Of a stretch of 64,000 nt of DNA, positions 29,758 through 38,782 are shown in pieces. Origin of the DNA: JBBSEZ01 sp038239195 (lineage in GTDB: Bacteria; Planctomycetota; Planctomycetia; Gemmatales; Gemmataceae); assembly GCA_038239195.1 (NCBI GenBank), contig JBBSEZ010000001.1, positions 1 through 64,000 on the forward strand. The letters are read 5' to 3'. Below the pieces are notes generated by a model. That model was not told the origin of the DNA, did not search any database, and saw only the letters and a program-made list of their open reading frames with translations. Each line of letters begins with the position of its first letter. The first letter of the stretch is position 1. The position numbers and the translations under genes are program-made.

Positions 29758-32700
29758 ATGTTCAAGCGCTGCCTCTTCGTCTCGCTCGCCCTGTCCTCGC
29801 TGCTGCTCTCCGGCGCTCCCCCGCTGCCCGCCCAGCGGCCCGGCTCTCTGCGGGCCACCGTCTACGCCATCCAAAACGCCCGCGTCGTGACCGAGCCCGG
29901 GAAGGTGTTGCCCCGCGCGACCATCGTGTTGCGCGATGGCGTCATCGAGGACCTCGGCCCAGACGTCAAGCCGCCCGCCGACGCGGTGGCAATCGACGGC
30001 AAGGGCCTGACCGTCTACCCCGGCTTCGTGGACGGCCTGAGCAACTGGGGCTTCGACCCGGGCCTGCGCCGCTCCACCCTCGGCGGCCCCGCCCCGGCAG
30101 ACCTCGCCGCCGATGCGCTGGCCGCCACCCAGTCCGATAACCGCAAGGGCCTCACCCCCGAGTTCTCCGTGAGCGGTGCCCTGAAGGCCGACCCCGACAA
30201 GGCCGACGGCTGGCGCCGGCGCGGCTTCACCGCCCATCTCGTCGCCCCCGACGGCGGGTTCTTCGTCGGCCAGAGCGCCCTCGTCAGCCTGAGCGGCGCC
30301 CCGCCGCGCGAATCGCTCCTCAAGGTGTCCGTCGCCCAGCACCTCTCGTTCCGCCCCGCCGCCGGCACCGACTACCCGCGCGCCCTCATGGGCATCTTCG
30401 CCCACTGCCGGCAAACGCTGCTCGACGCTGGCCACCACGCGCGCCGGCTCAAGGCCTTCGAGGACGGCGGCGGTGCCGGCAAGCGGCCCCCCGCCGACCC
30501 TTCGCTCGAAGCGCTCCACCTCGCCCTGGCCCGCAAGCACCCCGTCATCATCGAGGCCGACTCGCGCGACCAGATCGACCGCGCCCTGAACTTCGCCGCC
30601 GAGCACAAGCTGCAACCCATCCTGTTTGGGGGCCGCGATGCCTGGAAGGCGGTCGAACGATTGAAGAGGGAAAAAGTCTCTGTCATCCTGCGCCTCGACT
30701 TCGACGAGCCCCCGGCGGGGCCCGACAGAATCGCCGTCCCAAGGCGAGTCAAGGCAGAGCGCGAGCGCCGCCGCAAGGAAGAGCAGGCCAACGCCGCCGT
30801 ACTGCACAAGAACGGCGTGCGGTTCGCCTTCTGCACGCATGGCCTCCCCGGCGACCAGCCGTGGGAGAAGTTCTCCGCCAACCTGCGCCTGGCGATCGCC
30901 GCAGGCCTTCCGGCCGACGCCGCCCTCGCCGCCCTGACGCGCGACGCCGCGACCGTCCTCGGCGCGGAGAAACAACTCGGCACCATCGCGCGCGGCAAGG
31001 CAGCGCACCTGGTCGTTACGAATGGCGATTTCCACCTCCCCGTCACACAGGTCCGCCAGGTCTTCGTCGACGGCGTGCGCTTCGAGATGGACGCGAAAGC
31101 AGCGCCCAAGGGACCGGCCAAGAAGCCCGAGCCGAAGGCCGAGAAGGGCAAGCCGGCCATCGTCGAGTACGCCACCGAGATCGAGGCCGACCGCAAGCCG
31201 CGCCTTCACACCGGCGGCAACGTGCTGCTGCGTGGCGCCACCGTTCTACCCGTGTCGGGGCCGGCGCTGCCCGCCACCGACGTCCTCGTGCGCCACGGCA
31301 AGATCGCCGCCCTCGGCAAGGGACTGTTGGCGCCCGCAGGGGTAACGGTCGTGGACCTGCGCGGCATGTTCCTGATGCCGGGCATCATCGACACGCACTG
31401 TCATTTCGCCATTTCGGGGGGCGTCAACGAGTTTTCGCTGTCGGTGGTGCCGGAGGTGCGCATCGCCGACGTCATCAACAGCGAGGACGTGCAGATCTAC
31501 CGCGCTCTCGCGGGCGGGGTGACGACGGCCCGGCTGCTGCACGGCTCCGCCAACGTCATCGGCGGGCAGGACGCCGTCATCAAGCTGAAGTACGGCGAGC
31601 CGGCCAGCGCCCTGCTCTTCCTGAGCGGCCCGCGCGGCATCAAGTTCGCCCTGGGCGAGAACGTCAAGCGCACCGACGGGAGGTTCCCGAACACGCGCCT
31701 GGGCGTCGAGGCCGTGCTGGTGCGAGCCTTCACCGAGGCCCGCGAGTACCGCAAGCGCTGGCTGGCCTACGAGAAGGCGAAGAAGGCCGGGCGCCCCGCC
31801 GAGCCGCGCCGCGATCTCCGCCTGGAGGCGCTGGCCGAGGTGCTGTCCGGCGAGGTGAAGGTCCACTGTCACTGCTACCGGGCCGACGAGATCCTGATGC
31901 TCTTGCGCGTGGCGGATCGGTTCGGGATCAAGATCGCCTCGCTGCAGCACGTCCTGGAGGGCTACAAGGTCGCGGCCGAGATCGCCAAACACGGCTGTAG
32001 CGTCTCGCCCTTCTCCGACTGGTGGGCCTACAAGTGGGAGGCCGCCGACGCCATCCCCTTCACCGCCGCGCTGATGCACGAGGCCGGCGCCCTCGTCTGC
32101 CTCAAGTCGGACAGCAACGAGCTGATGCGGCACATGTATCAGGAGGCCGCCAAGCTCATCAAGTACGGCGGAATGAGCGAGATCGAGGCGCTCAAGACGA
32201 TCACGCTCAACGGGGCCAAACAACTCGGGATCGACAAACGCCTCGGCACGATCGAGGTGGGCAAGGACGCCGATTTGGCGGTGTTCAATGGCCATCCGCT
32301 CAACGCCTATTCGCGGGTGGAATTGACGCTGATCGAGGGCGAGGTGTACTTCCAGCGCTCCGACAAGTTCGTGCCCTCCGCGGCCGCGACGGTCCCCCCG
32401 GCCCGCCCGACGCCTCTGTCGAAGCCGCTGCCGCGCAGCGCGGATGGCTCCTACGTGCTGGCCAACGTCACGGTCCACCCCGTCGCCCGGCCGGCGATCG
32501 AGAAAGCGACGGTGAAGATCGCGAAGGGCAAGATCGCCGAGGTCCGCGCCAGCGTGCCGGGCGACGCGAAGGTGCCCGGCGCGATCGACGCGACCGGGCT
32601 GCACCTGTATCCGGGGATGATCGACGCCGGGACGGTCCTGGGCCTGACGGAGGTCGATTCGGCCAAAGAGACGCGCGACTTCGCCGAGGGCGGAGAGTTC

Positions 32701-33687
32701 CAGCCCGACTTGCGCGCTTCGACCGCCATCAACCCCGACTCGGAACTGATCCCGGTCACGCGGGCCAACGGCGTGACGACGGTGGTGACGCGCCCGACGG
32801 GCTCGATGATCGCCGGGCAGAGCGCGCTCATCAACCTCAACGGCTGGGTGCCGCGCGAGATGACTCTCGTCGATCCGCTGGCGCTCCACGTCGCCCTGCC
32901 GGGCTCGCGGTCGGGCGTGGGCCGGCGCCCGGAGCTGGCCCGCGCCAGCAAGGCGATCCTGCGCAAGCAGCGCGAGCAGAAGTTGCGCCGGCTCAAGGAC
33001 CTGTTCGCCCAGGCGCTCGTTTACGAGCGGGCGCGCAAGGCCGGGGGCGCGCCCGCCAACCCGCGCCTGGAGGCCCTGGTGCCCTACGCGAAGGGGCTGA
33101 AGCCGGTGGTGCTCCAGGCCAACCGGAGAATCGAGATCGTGGAGGCGCTGAAGCTGGCGGACGAGCTGAAGCTGAAGATCGTCCTGAGCGGGGGCCTCGA
33201 CGCCTGGAAGGTGGCGGACGAGTTGAAGAAGCGCGACGTGCCGGTGATCCTCGGGCCGGTGATGGCGATGCCGGCAGAGCCGCACGACCCCTACGACGCG
33301 CCGTTCGCGTGCGCGGCGAAACTGCACGCCGCCGGGGTGCGCTTTTGCATCCGGTCGGAGGGGATGGCGAACACGCGCAACCTGCCGTACGAGGCGGCGA
33401 TGGCGGTGTCGTACGGGTTGCCGCCGGAGGAGGGCCTGAAAGCGGTGACGCTGTACCCGGCGCAGGTCCTGGGCGTGGCGGACCGGCTGGGGAGCGTCGA
33501 GGCGGGGAAGATGGCGAACCTGGTGCTGACGAATGGGGACGTGTTGCAGCCGTCCACGCAGGTGGTGGGGTTGTTCATCGAGGGCAAGCCGCTACAGCCG
33601 AGCAGCAAGCACACCCGGCTGTACGAGCGCTATCGCGAGCGGCTGCGCGAGGTGCAGGCAGGGAAGGCGCCGCTGGGCACTCGGTAG
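29758..33687 (+). CDS. Exported amidohydrolase with three tandem modules
   Basis: 1309 residues from ATG 29758 (GGAG six bases upstream); residues 1-25 are a signal peptide. Three imidazolonepropionase-like amidohydrolase modules follow, about 30-470, 480-880 and 890-1309. Only the middle one keeps the metal ligands: DTHCHF near 545, KVHCHCYR near 700, LQHVLEG near 728 and KSDSNE near 784. The first and third share VILSGGLDAWK-like text and LGTIARGKAAHLVVTNGDF or equivalent ends but lack HxH, so they are probably structural. Families of this kind are usually about 430 residues, so this is a threefold fusion. Substrate unknown; it likely acts in the periplasm. Confidence 0.8.
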   Translation: MFKRCLFVSLALSSLLLSGAPPLPAQRPGSLRATVYAIQNARVVTEPGKVLPRATIVLRDGVIEDLGPDVKPPADAVAIDGKGLTVYPGFVDGLSNWGFDPGLRRSTLGGPAPADLAADALAATQSDNRKGLTPEFSVSGALKADPDKADGWRRRGFTAHLVAPDGGFFVGQSALVSLSGAPPRESLLKVSVAQHLSFRPAAGTDYPRALMGIFAHCRQTLLDAGHHARRLKAFEDGGGAGKRPPADPSLEALHLALARKHPVIIEADSRDQIDRALNFAAEHKLQPILFGGRDAWKAVERLKREKVSVILRLDFDEPPAGPDRIAVPRRVKAERERRRKEEQANAAVLHKNGVRFAFCTHGLPGDQPWEKFSANLRLAIAAGLPADAALAALTRDAATVLGAEKQLGTIARGKAAHLVVTNGDFHLPVTQVRQVFVDGVRFEMDAKAAPKGPAKKPEPKAEKGKPAIVEYATEIEADRKPRLHTGGNVLLRGATVLPVSGPALPATDVLVRHGKIAALGKGLLAPAGVTVVDLRGMFLMPGIIDTHCHFAISGGVNEFSLSVVPEVRIADVINSEDVQIYRALAGGVTTARLLHGSANVIGGQDAVIKLKYGEPASALLFLSGPRGIKFALGENVKRTDGRFPNTRLGVEAVLVRAFTEAREYRKRWLAYEKAKKAGRPAEPRRDLRLEALAEVLSGEVKVHCHCYRADEILMLLRVADRFGIKIASLQHVLEGYKVAAEIAKHGCSVSPFSDWWAYKWEAADAIPFTAALMHEAGALVCLKSDSNELMRHMYQEAAKLIKYGGMSEIEALKTITLNGAKQLGIDKRLGTIEVGKDADLAVFNGHPLNAYSRVELTLIEGEVYFQRSDKFVPSAAATVPPARPTPLSKPLPRSADGSYVLANVTVHPVARPAIEKATVKIAKGKIAEVRASVPGDAKVPGAIDATGLHLYPGMIDAGTVLGLTEVDSAKETRDFAEGGEFQPDLRASTAINPDSELIPVTRANGVTTVVTRPTGSMIAGQSALINLNGWVPREMTLVDPLALHVALPGSRSGVGRRPELARASKAILRKQREQKLRRLKDLFAQALVYERARKAGGAPANPRLEALVPYAKGLKPVVLQANRRIEIVEALKLADELKLKIVLSGGLDAWKVADELKKRDVPVILGPVMAMPAEPHDPYDAPFACAAKLHAAGVRFCIRSEGMANTRNLPYEAAMAVSYGLPPEEGLKAVTLYPAQVLGVADRLGSVEAGKMANLVLTNGDVLQPSTQVVGLFIEGKPLQPSSKHTRLYERYRERLREVQAGKAPLGTR

Positions 33688-33724
33688 TCGGGAGGCGCCG
33701 GCGACAGGAGAGGCCCGGAAAGGG

Positions 33725-33982
33725 TTGGCGATCGGCGTTCTCCTCACCGGAGAGCAGCGGCAGGCCGTCGAGGAAGCGAAAGACACTCCGCTCACGGTTG
33801 TCGATCCGATCACGAACGCGGCTTACGTCTTGGTGCGCGCGGAGGTGTACGAGCGCCTGACCGAGGGGGACTTCGATCCTCGGGAGGCTTACCCCTTCGT
33901 GGACAAGGTGATGGCGGAAGACGACGCGAATGACCCGCACCTCGGGAGCTACCAGACCTTGTCCGAAGGGGGCGGCGGATGA
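33725..33982 (+). CDS. Antitoxin-like protein upstream of a MazF-like toxin
   Basis: 85 residues from TTG 33725 (the best candidate start; no ATG is available). The start of the protein, LTGEQRQAVEEAKDTPLTVV, followed by VLVRAEVYERL, matches a small protein commonly paired with PemK/MazF toxins in planctomycetes. The stop overlaps the toxin ATG (ATGA), typical of toxin-antitoxin pairs. It would bind and neutralise the toxin and repress the operon. Confidence 0.55.
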   Translation: MAIGVLLTGEQRQAVEEAKDTPLTVVDPITNAAYVLVRAEVYERLTEGDFDPREAYPFVDKVMAEDDANDPHLGSYQTLSEGGGG

Positions 33983-34461
33983 CGCAGCGAGGGGACGTGG
34001 TCATCGTGGAGCTCCCGTTCGTGGGAGGCGGGGGCGGGAAGAACCGGCCCGCCGTGGTCGTTCAATGCGACCGGCTGAACCAGCAGGTTCAGAAGGGGAG
34101 GCGCGTCCTCGTCGTGAAGAGGGTGGTGGAAGACTGGAGGAGAGGGACCAAGCACGAACGGGAGCCCGTTGGTGTCGAGGGGCCTGGCGCTGGGTCGGCG
34201 ATGCTCCTGATGGGAACGGTGCCAGTCGCCACAGTCGCCCCACCCGAAGTTGCCGGTGGCCCTTGCGGGACACACGAGCACAATCCATTCCGCGGCCTTC
34301 AGCCCCGGACGGGAAGACGTTGGCCTCGGGGAGCTACGACAGGACGATTAAGCTATGGGACGTGCCAGCCGGCAAGAAGGCAGCCCAGTAAACGAGCCGA
34401 ACGGAACGGCCGCACGCAAACACCGAGAAGCCAGGGACAGTCGATAAACGCGCAAGACTGA
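33979..34461 (+). CDS. PemK/MazF-like endoribonuclease toxin with abnormal C-terminus
   Basis: Starts MTQRGDVVIVELPF and then KNRPAVVVQCDRLNQ, the first strands of MazF with the RGD and RPAVVV elements. The stretch up to about residue 100 can be aligned loosely with the rest of the fold (REPVGVEGPGAGSAMLLMGT). The tail beyond it is arginine-rich and reads through a WD40 relic in another frame, so the natural end has been lost. Activity is doubtful. It is translationally coupled to the antitoxin-like gene. Confidence 0.55.
   Translation: MTQRGDVVIVELPFVGGGGGKNRPAVVVQCDRLNQQVQKGRRVLVVKRVVEDWRRGTKHEREPVGVEGPGAGSAMLLMGTVPVATVAPPEVAGGPCGTHEHNPFRGLQPRTGRRWPRGATTGRLSYGTCQPARRQPSKRAERNGRTQTPRSQGQSINAQD
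34280..34391 (+). pseudogene. WD40-repeat relic with a one-base frameshift
   Basis: TIHSAAFSP is followed, after one extra G at 34307, by DGKTLASGSYDRTIKLWDVP and AGKKAAQ then TAA. This is one complete WD40 blade at the end of a protein. It is all that is left of a larger WD40 gene, overlapping the extended toxin frame. Confidence 0.65.
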
Positions 34462-34519
34462 CCCAGAAGTGGCCGGGGGGGGCGCCAACGCCCCGCCTCA
34501 ATATGGAGGCTTGCATCTC

Positions 34520-34993
34520 GTGCAACTCATCCTCCTCATCGGCCTGCAAGCCTCCGGCAAGACCTCCTTCTTCCGCGCCCACTTCGCCGCCACCCACGCC
34601 CACGTCAGCCGCGACAATTTCCGCAACAACCGGAACCCGACGCAGCGCCAGCGCGTCCTCATCGAGGAGGCGCTGCGTGCCGGCCGGCCCGTCGTCGTCG
34701 ATAACACCAGCCCCGGCCCCGACGTCCGCGCCCCCCTGATCGCCCACGCCCGCGAGCTCGGCGCCGAGGTCGTCGGCTACTACTTCGCCTCGCGCCTCGC
34801 CGACTGCCTGGAGCGCAACCGTGCCCGCGAGGGCAAGGCGCGCGTACCCGACGTCGCCCTCCGCGCGACCAGCGCGAAGTTGCAGCGCCCCACGCTCGCG
34901 GAGGGCTTCGACCGGCTATTTCACGTGCGCATGAACGCTGGCGGGTGGGTCATCAACGAATGGGAGGACCGCGATGAAACCGACGGCGTTTGA
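34520..34993 (+). CDS. P-loop kinase-like ATPase (polynucleotide-kinase type)
   Basis: 157 residues from GTG 34520, with GGAGG ten bases before it. Walker A is GLQASGKTSF near the N-terminus. Then come VSRDNFR, VVVDNTSPGPDVRAPLI (the N-T and R positions used by zeta-toxin/PNK-like kinases) and a lid with NRAREGKARVPDVAL. This fits small 5'-polynucleotide kinase or related AAA_33 proteins. It overlaps the Thg1-like gene by 20 bases. A role in preparing RNA ends for the polymerase is inferred from this coupling. Confidence 0.7.
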   Translation: MQLILLIGLQASGKTSFFRAHFAATHAHVSRDNFRNNRNPTQRQRVLIEEALRAGRPVVVDNTSPGPDVRAPLIAHARELGAEVVGYYFASRLADCLERNRAREGKARVPDVALRATSAKLQRPTLAEGFDRLFHVRMNAGGWVINEWEDRDETDGV

Positions 34994-35777
34994 GGCGAGG
35001 ATGCGGGCCCTGGAGTATTTCCACAACGTCCGCCTGCTGCCCGGCGCCTGGGTCGTGCTGCGCGTCGATGGCCGCGCGTTCTCCCGCTTCACCGCCGAGC
35101 GCTTTGAGAAGCCGTTCGACGAGCGCTTCCACGAGCTGATGGTGCAGACGGCCCGCGCTCTCCTCGACGAGCTCCAGGGCACCTATGCCTACACCGAGAG
35201 CGACGAGATCTCCGTGCTATTTCGGCCCGAGTGGGACCTGTTCGACCGCGAGTTGGAGAAGGTCGTCTCGCTCTCGGCGGCGCTGGCCAGCGCCACCTTC
35301 ACCCACGCCTGCGGCACGCCGGCGCTGTTCGACAGCCGTGCCTGGCTCGGGGCGCGGGCGGGGCTCGTGGTCGATTACTTCCGCTGGCGCCAGGCCGACG
35401 CCGGCCGCTGCGCGCTCAACGGCTGGTGCTACTGGACGCTGCGCAAGGCGGGGCAGAGCGTCAAGGTTGCCACGGCCGCCCTCTCCGGCAAGGGCGTCGC
35501 CGACAAGAACGAACTGCTCTTCCAGCACGGCATCAACTTCAACGAGGTGCCCGCCTGGCAGCGGCGCGGCACCGGGCTCTACTGGGAGGAACACCACAAG
35601 GAGGGCCTCAACCCCCTCACGCAGGAGAAAGTGATCGCGGTCCGCAAACGCATCAAGATCGATCGCGACCTGCCCATGAAAGAGGAGTACGGCGAACTGC
35701 TGCGCGGTATCATGCAGAAAAGTGCCCCTACTCGGCCCGCCAACTCCTCCGGAGGCTCGCCCGAATGCGCCGACTGA
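34974..35777 (+). CDS. Thg1-like 3'-5' RNA polymerase (tRNA-His guanylyltransferase family)
   Basis: 267 residues, full length for bacterial Thg1-like proteins. The catalytic palm has LRVDGRAFSRF (first metal-binding Asp) and AYTESDEISVLF (second Asp), then the conserved LFDSRAW, DYFRWRQADAGRCALN and LNGWCYWTLR. A GVADKNELLFQHGINFNE segment and WEEHHKEGLNP also match the family. These enzymes add nucleotides to the 5' end of tRNA, in bacteria mostly for repair of truncated tRNAs. It lies between and overlaps a P-loop kinase gene and a serine hydrolase gene. Confidence 0.9.
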   Translation: MKPTAFEARMRALEYFHNVRLLPGAWVVLRVDGRAFSRFTAERFEKPFDERFHELMVQTARALLDELQGTYAYTESDEISVLFRPEWDLFDRELEKVVSLSAALASATFTHACGTPALFDSRAWLGARAGLVVDYFRWRQADAGRCALNGWCYWTLRKAGQSVKVATAALSGKGVADKNELLFQHGINFNEVPAWQRRGTGLYWEEHHKEGLNPLTQEKVIAVRKRIKIDRDLPMKEEYGELLRGIMQKSAPTRPANSSGGSPECAD

Positions 35778-37276
35778 CGTTCGCCCTTGCTCTCGTTCTC
35801 GTTCCCCGGCCGGCACTCGGCTGCGCTCCGCCCGCCGACACCAAGGCGCTCGACGCCATCGTGCGGCGGGCCCTGACGACGTGGAACGTCCCCGGCATCG
35901 CCGTCGCCATCGTGCGCGGCGACGAGGTCGTCTACCTCAAGGGCCACGGAATACGCGAGGTTGGCAAGAAGGCCCCTGTGACCCCCGACACTGTGTTCCC
36001 CATCGCCTCGTGCAGCAAGCCGTTCACCACCACCGCCCTGGCCATCCTCGGCGACGAAGGCAAGCTCGACTGGGACGACCGCGTGCGCAAGCACGTCCCC
36101 TTCTTCCGCCTGGGCGACCCTCTGGCCGACCGCGAAGTGCGCATCCGCGACCTGCTCTGCCATCGCACCGGCCTGGCGGGGCACAGCCTGCTCTGGTATC
36201 GCTCCCCCTGGTCGCAGGAGGAGATCGTCCGCCGCGCCGGGCGGCTGCCCCTCGACAAGCCCTTCCGCACCACCTTTCAATACCAGAGCACCATGTTCAC
36301 CGCCGCCGGCTTCGCCGTCTCCTCGGCCTCGGGCCAGCCGTGGGCCGACTTCGTCGAGAAGCGAATGCTGGCCCCGCTCGACATGAAGAACACGGTCTTC
36401 ACCACGACGGCGGCGCTCAAGGCGGCCGACCTCGCCAGCCCGCACCACCTGGAGGGTGGGGCCCGGCTCGAGCTCCGGGACCGCTATCCCATGCCAGTCC
36501 CCGACGCGGCCGGCTCGATCCACAGCACCGCCCGCGACCTGACGAAATGGCTGCGATTTCAGATGGGCGATGGCACCTTTCGCAAGAAGCTTGTCGTCTC
36601 GGCCACGCGCCTCGCCGAGACGCACAAGCCGCACACCGTCATGCGCCTGCGCCCGATCGACCGGGAGATGTTCCCCGACACGATTCAGATCAGCTACGCA
36701 CTGGCTTGGGTCGTCCAGGACTACCGCGGCCATCATCTCGTGTCCCACGGCGGGGCCGTCGATGGCTTCCGGGCGCAGTTCACGATGGTGCCCAAGGAGA
36801 AGCTCGGCATCGTGCTCCTGTGCAACCTGCACAACACTCAAATGAACCTGGCACTGAGCAACGTGCTGCTCGACGCCCTGCTCGGGCTGCCCCCCAAAAA
36901 CTGGCACGCCATTCACCGCACCGCGCTGGGCCGCCAGCACCGGGCCACCCTCGCCCAGGAACGGGCCCACCGCGCCGCCCGCCACCACGGCACGCGCCCC
37001 TCGCGCGACCTGTCGGCCTACGCCGGCAACTACGACCACCCTGCCTATGGCCGGGTGCGCGTCGCGATAGAGCGCGGCAGGCTCGTCTGGAACTGGAACG
37101 ACGTGCGGGCTACCCTGGAGCACTATCACTTCGACACCTTCACGCTGGGCGCCGAGCCCGTGGGGCCGGGCGAGGTCGTCTTCGCGCTCGACGCGGAGGG
37201 CGCGGTAACGAGCATGAAGGTCCTCGGCAACATGAAGGTCGAGTTTCGCAAGCCGGCGCCCAAACCGAAGCGGTGA
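35765..37276 (+). CDS. Exported serine hydrolase, beta-lactamase/AmpC fold
   Basis: 503 residues from ATG 35765 (GGAGG nine bases upstream), overlapping the Thg1-like stop. A signal peptide ends near residue 19 (ALGCAPP). The catalytic S-x-x-K is SCSK near residue 82. The second motif reads FQYQST near 172, with Ser instead of Asn in Y-x-N. The third is SHGGAVDG near 328. A C-terminal DUF3471-like domain (AYAGNYDHPAYGRV) follows. It is more likely an esterase or peptidase than an antibiotic-resistance enzyme. The Cys near the signal end could be lipidated but does not form a clear lipobox. Confidence 0.8.
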   Translation: MRRLTFALALVLVPRPALGCAPPADTKALDAIVRRALTTWNVPGIAVAIVRGDEVVYLKGHGIREVGKKAPVTPDTVFPIASCSKPFTTTALAILGDEGKLDWDDRVRKHVPFFRLGDPLADREVRIRDLLCHRTGLAGHSLLWYRSPWSQEEIVRRAGRLPLDKPFRTTFQYQSTMFTAAGFAVSSASGQPWADFVEKRMLAPLDMKNTVFTTTAALKAADLASPHHLEGGARLELRDRYPMPVPDAAGSIHSTARDLTKWLRFQMGDGTFRKKLVVSATRLAETHKPHTVMRLRPIDREMFPDTIQISYALAWVVQDYRGHHLVSHGGAVDGFRAQFTMVPKEKLGIVLLCNLHNTQMNLALSNVLLDALLGLPPKNWHAIHRTALGRQHRATLAQERAHRAARHHGTRPSRDLSAYAGNYDHPAYGRVRVAIERGRLVWNWNDVRATLEHYHFDTFTLGAEPVGPGEVVFALDAEGAVTSMKVLGNMKVEFRKPAPKPKR

Positions 37277-37393
37277 TACGGCCCCCGGCCTCGCCTCGCG
37301 CAGTGCCCCCACGAGGCGCGCCCCGCGCACGCCCCTTCCCGCTCCGCTACAATAACGCCGTGGTGCTCGACACGGTCCCATCGGGGAGCGGAC

Positions 37394-38632
37394 ATGCGCG
37401 TCGTCATCGATCTCGGCAACCAGCGCCTCGCGCTGGAGGTCGCCTCGAACAAGCGGATCGCCAGTCGCGCCGCGCCGGCCGCCCTGCCAAGCCCGGCCGC
37501 GGCGGTGCGCGCCGCCCTGGAATCGCCCCACGCCTTTCCGCCCCTGAGGCGGGCGCTGACGTCCGACGATCAGGTCGCGCTGGTCATCGACGAGCCCCTT
37601 CCTCACCTCGCCGATCTGCTGGTGCCTCTGCTCGACCACGTGACCAGCGCCGACGTCGCCCCCGCGGCGATTACCCTGGTGTGCCCGCCCGGCTCGCGCA
37701 GCGAATGGGTGGACGACCTGCCCGAAGAATTCGAGGAGGTGCGCGTCGAGGCCCACAACCCGGCCGACCGCCGGCGCCTGGCCTACCTCGCGACGATGGC
37801 AGGCGGCAAGCGCCTCTACCTCAATCGCACCGTGGTCGAGGCCGACCAGGTCGTGGTGCTAACCGGCCGCCGCTACGACTCGCTGCTGGGCCACGGCGGC
37901 GGCGAAGGTGCCCTCTACCCTGCCCTGGCTGACGAGGCCACGCGCGAGGAGATGATCGGCCGGCTCAATCTGGCCGTCCCCGGCGAAGGGCCCTGGCCGG
38001 TACGGCAAGAAGCGATCGAGGCGACCTGGCTTCTGGGCCTGCCCTTCTTCGTGCAGGCCATTCCAGGAGTTGGCGACGGCATCGCCCAGATCGTCGCCGG
38101 CGCTGCCGAGGCCAGCCGCGAGGGCCAGCGCCGGCTCGACGCCTGCTGGCGGCAAAGCGTCGATCGCCTCGCCGACGTGGTCGTGGTCAGCCTGGGCGGG
38201 TGCCCGGCACGCCACACCTTCGCCGACCTTGCGGCCGCCGTCCACTGCGCCTCCCGCGTCGTGCAGCCCGACGGCCGCATCGTCCTGCTCACCGGCGCCA
38301 GCCCCACCATGGGGCCGGGGACCGACCTGCTGCGGGCCCACGATGACCCCCATGCCGCCCGCCTCGCGATCCAGCGCGCCCCGCGTGCCGGCATGGCGCC
38401 GGCGCTGCAATGGGCCCATAGCGCCGAGCGCGCCCGGCTCTACGTGATGAGCGGGCTCCCCGCCGACACGGTCGAGGAACTGTTCGCCACCCCGCTCGCG
38501 GACGCGGCGCAGGTGCAGCGCCTCCTCGATGCGGGCGGCGATTGTCTCTTCCTCGAGGACGCGCACAAGATGGTGGCCGTGGTGGAGCAGGCGAACGCGC
38601 CCGCCGCGCAAACCGGGGCCCGGATGGCGTGA
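37394..38632 (+). CDS. LarA-like (lactate racemase family, DUF2088) protein
   Basis: 412 residues beginning MRVVIDLGNQRLALEV. The N-terminal half fits LarA (LTSDDQVALVIDEPLPHLAD, then ITLVCPPGSRSEW). LarA enzymes racemise 2-hydroxy acids using a nickel pincer cofactor. The LarA His residues are not clearly conserved: the usual H-N-P region here reads HNPADRRRL, and the next reads LGHGGGEGALYP. Either a different substrate or a lost cofactor is possible. The gene stands alone between the hydrolase and the YgfZ-like gene. Confidence 0.65.
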   Translation: MRVVIDLGNQRLALEVASNKRIASRAAPAALPSPAAAVRAALESPHAFPPLRRALTSDDQVALVIDEPLPHLADLLVPLLDHVTSADVAPAAITLVCPPGSRSEWVDDLPEEFEEVRVEAHNPADRRRLAYLATMAGGKRLYLNRTVVEADQVVVLTGRRYDSLLGHGGGEGALYPALADEATREEMIGRLNLAVPGEGPWPVRQEAIEATWLLGLPFFVQAIPGVGDGIAQIVAGAAEASREGQRRLDACWRQSVDRLADVVVVSLGGCPARHTFADLAAAVHCASRVVQPDGRIVLLTGASPTMGPGTDLLRAHDDPHAARLAIQRAPRAGMAPALQWAHSAERARLYVMSGLPADTVEELFATPLADAAQVQRLLDAGGDCLFLEDAHKMVAVVEQANAPAAQTGARMA

Positions 38633-38641
38633 GCCCTTCGC

Positions 38642-38730
38642 GTAGGGTGGGCCGAGGCTTTGCGAGGCCCACGCGGCCCCTCCCCCCAACCCTCTCTCCC
38701 AAGGAGGGAGAGGGGGTTGGGGGGAGGGGC
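38642..38730. repeat. GTAG-tagged palindrome plus long G/C-skewed inverted repeat
   Basis: GTAG at 38642-38645 overlaps the palindrome GTGGGCC (38647-38653) with GGCCCAC (38666-38672). A second inverted repeat follows between about 38677 and 38730: a C-rich arm containing CCCCTCCCCCCAACCC and a matching G-rich arm containing GGGTTGGGGGGAGGGG. The type recurs in planctomycete intergenic regions. Either hairpin could end the LarA-like transcript. Confidence 0.55.
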
Positions 38731-38782
38731 GATGTGAGCATCGCGTTACGTTGCCCGATCCGTGCCGATGGAGAACCGCATC

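Noticed and set aside
31246..33327. A 693-codon minus-strand frame within the amidohydrolase region
   Set aside because: Antisense shadow: no start signal and no family resemblance.
35579..37756. A 725-codon minus-strand frame opposite the serine hydrolase
   Set aside because: Antisense shadow of a gene with a clear signal peptide and SxxK motif.
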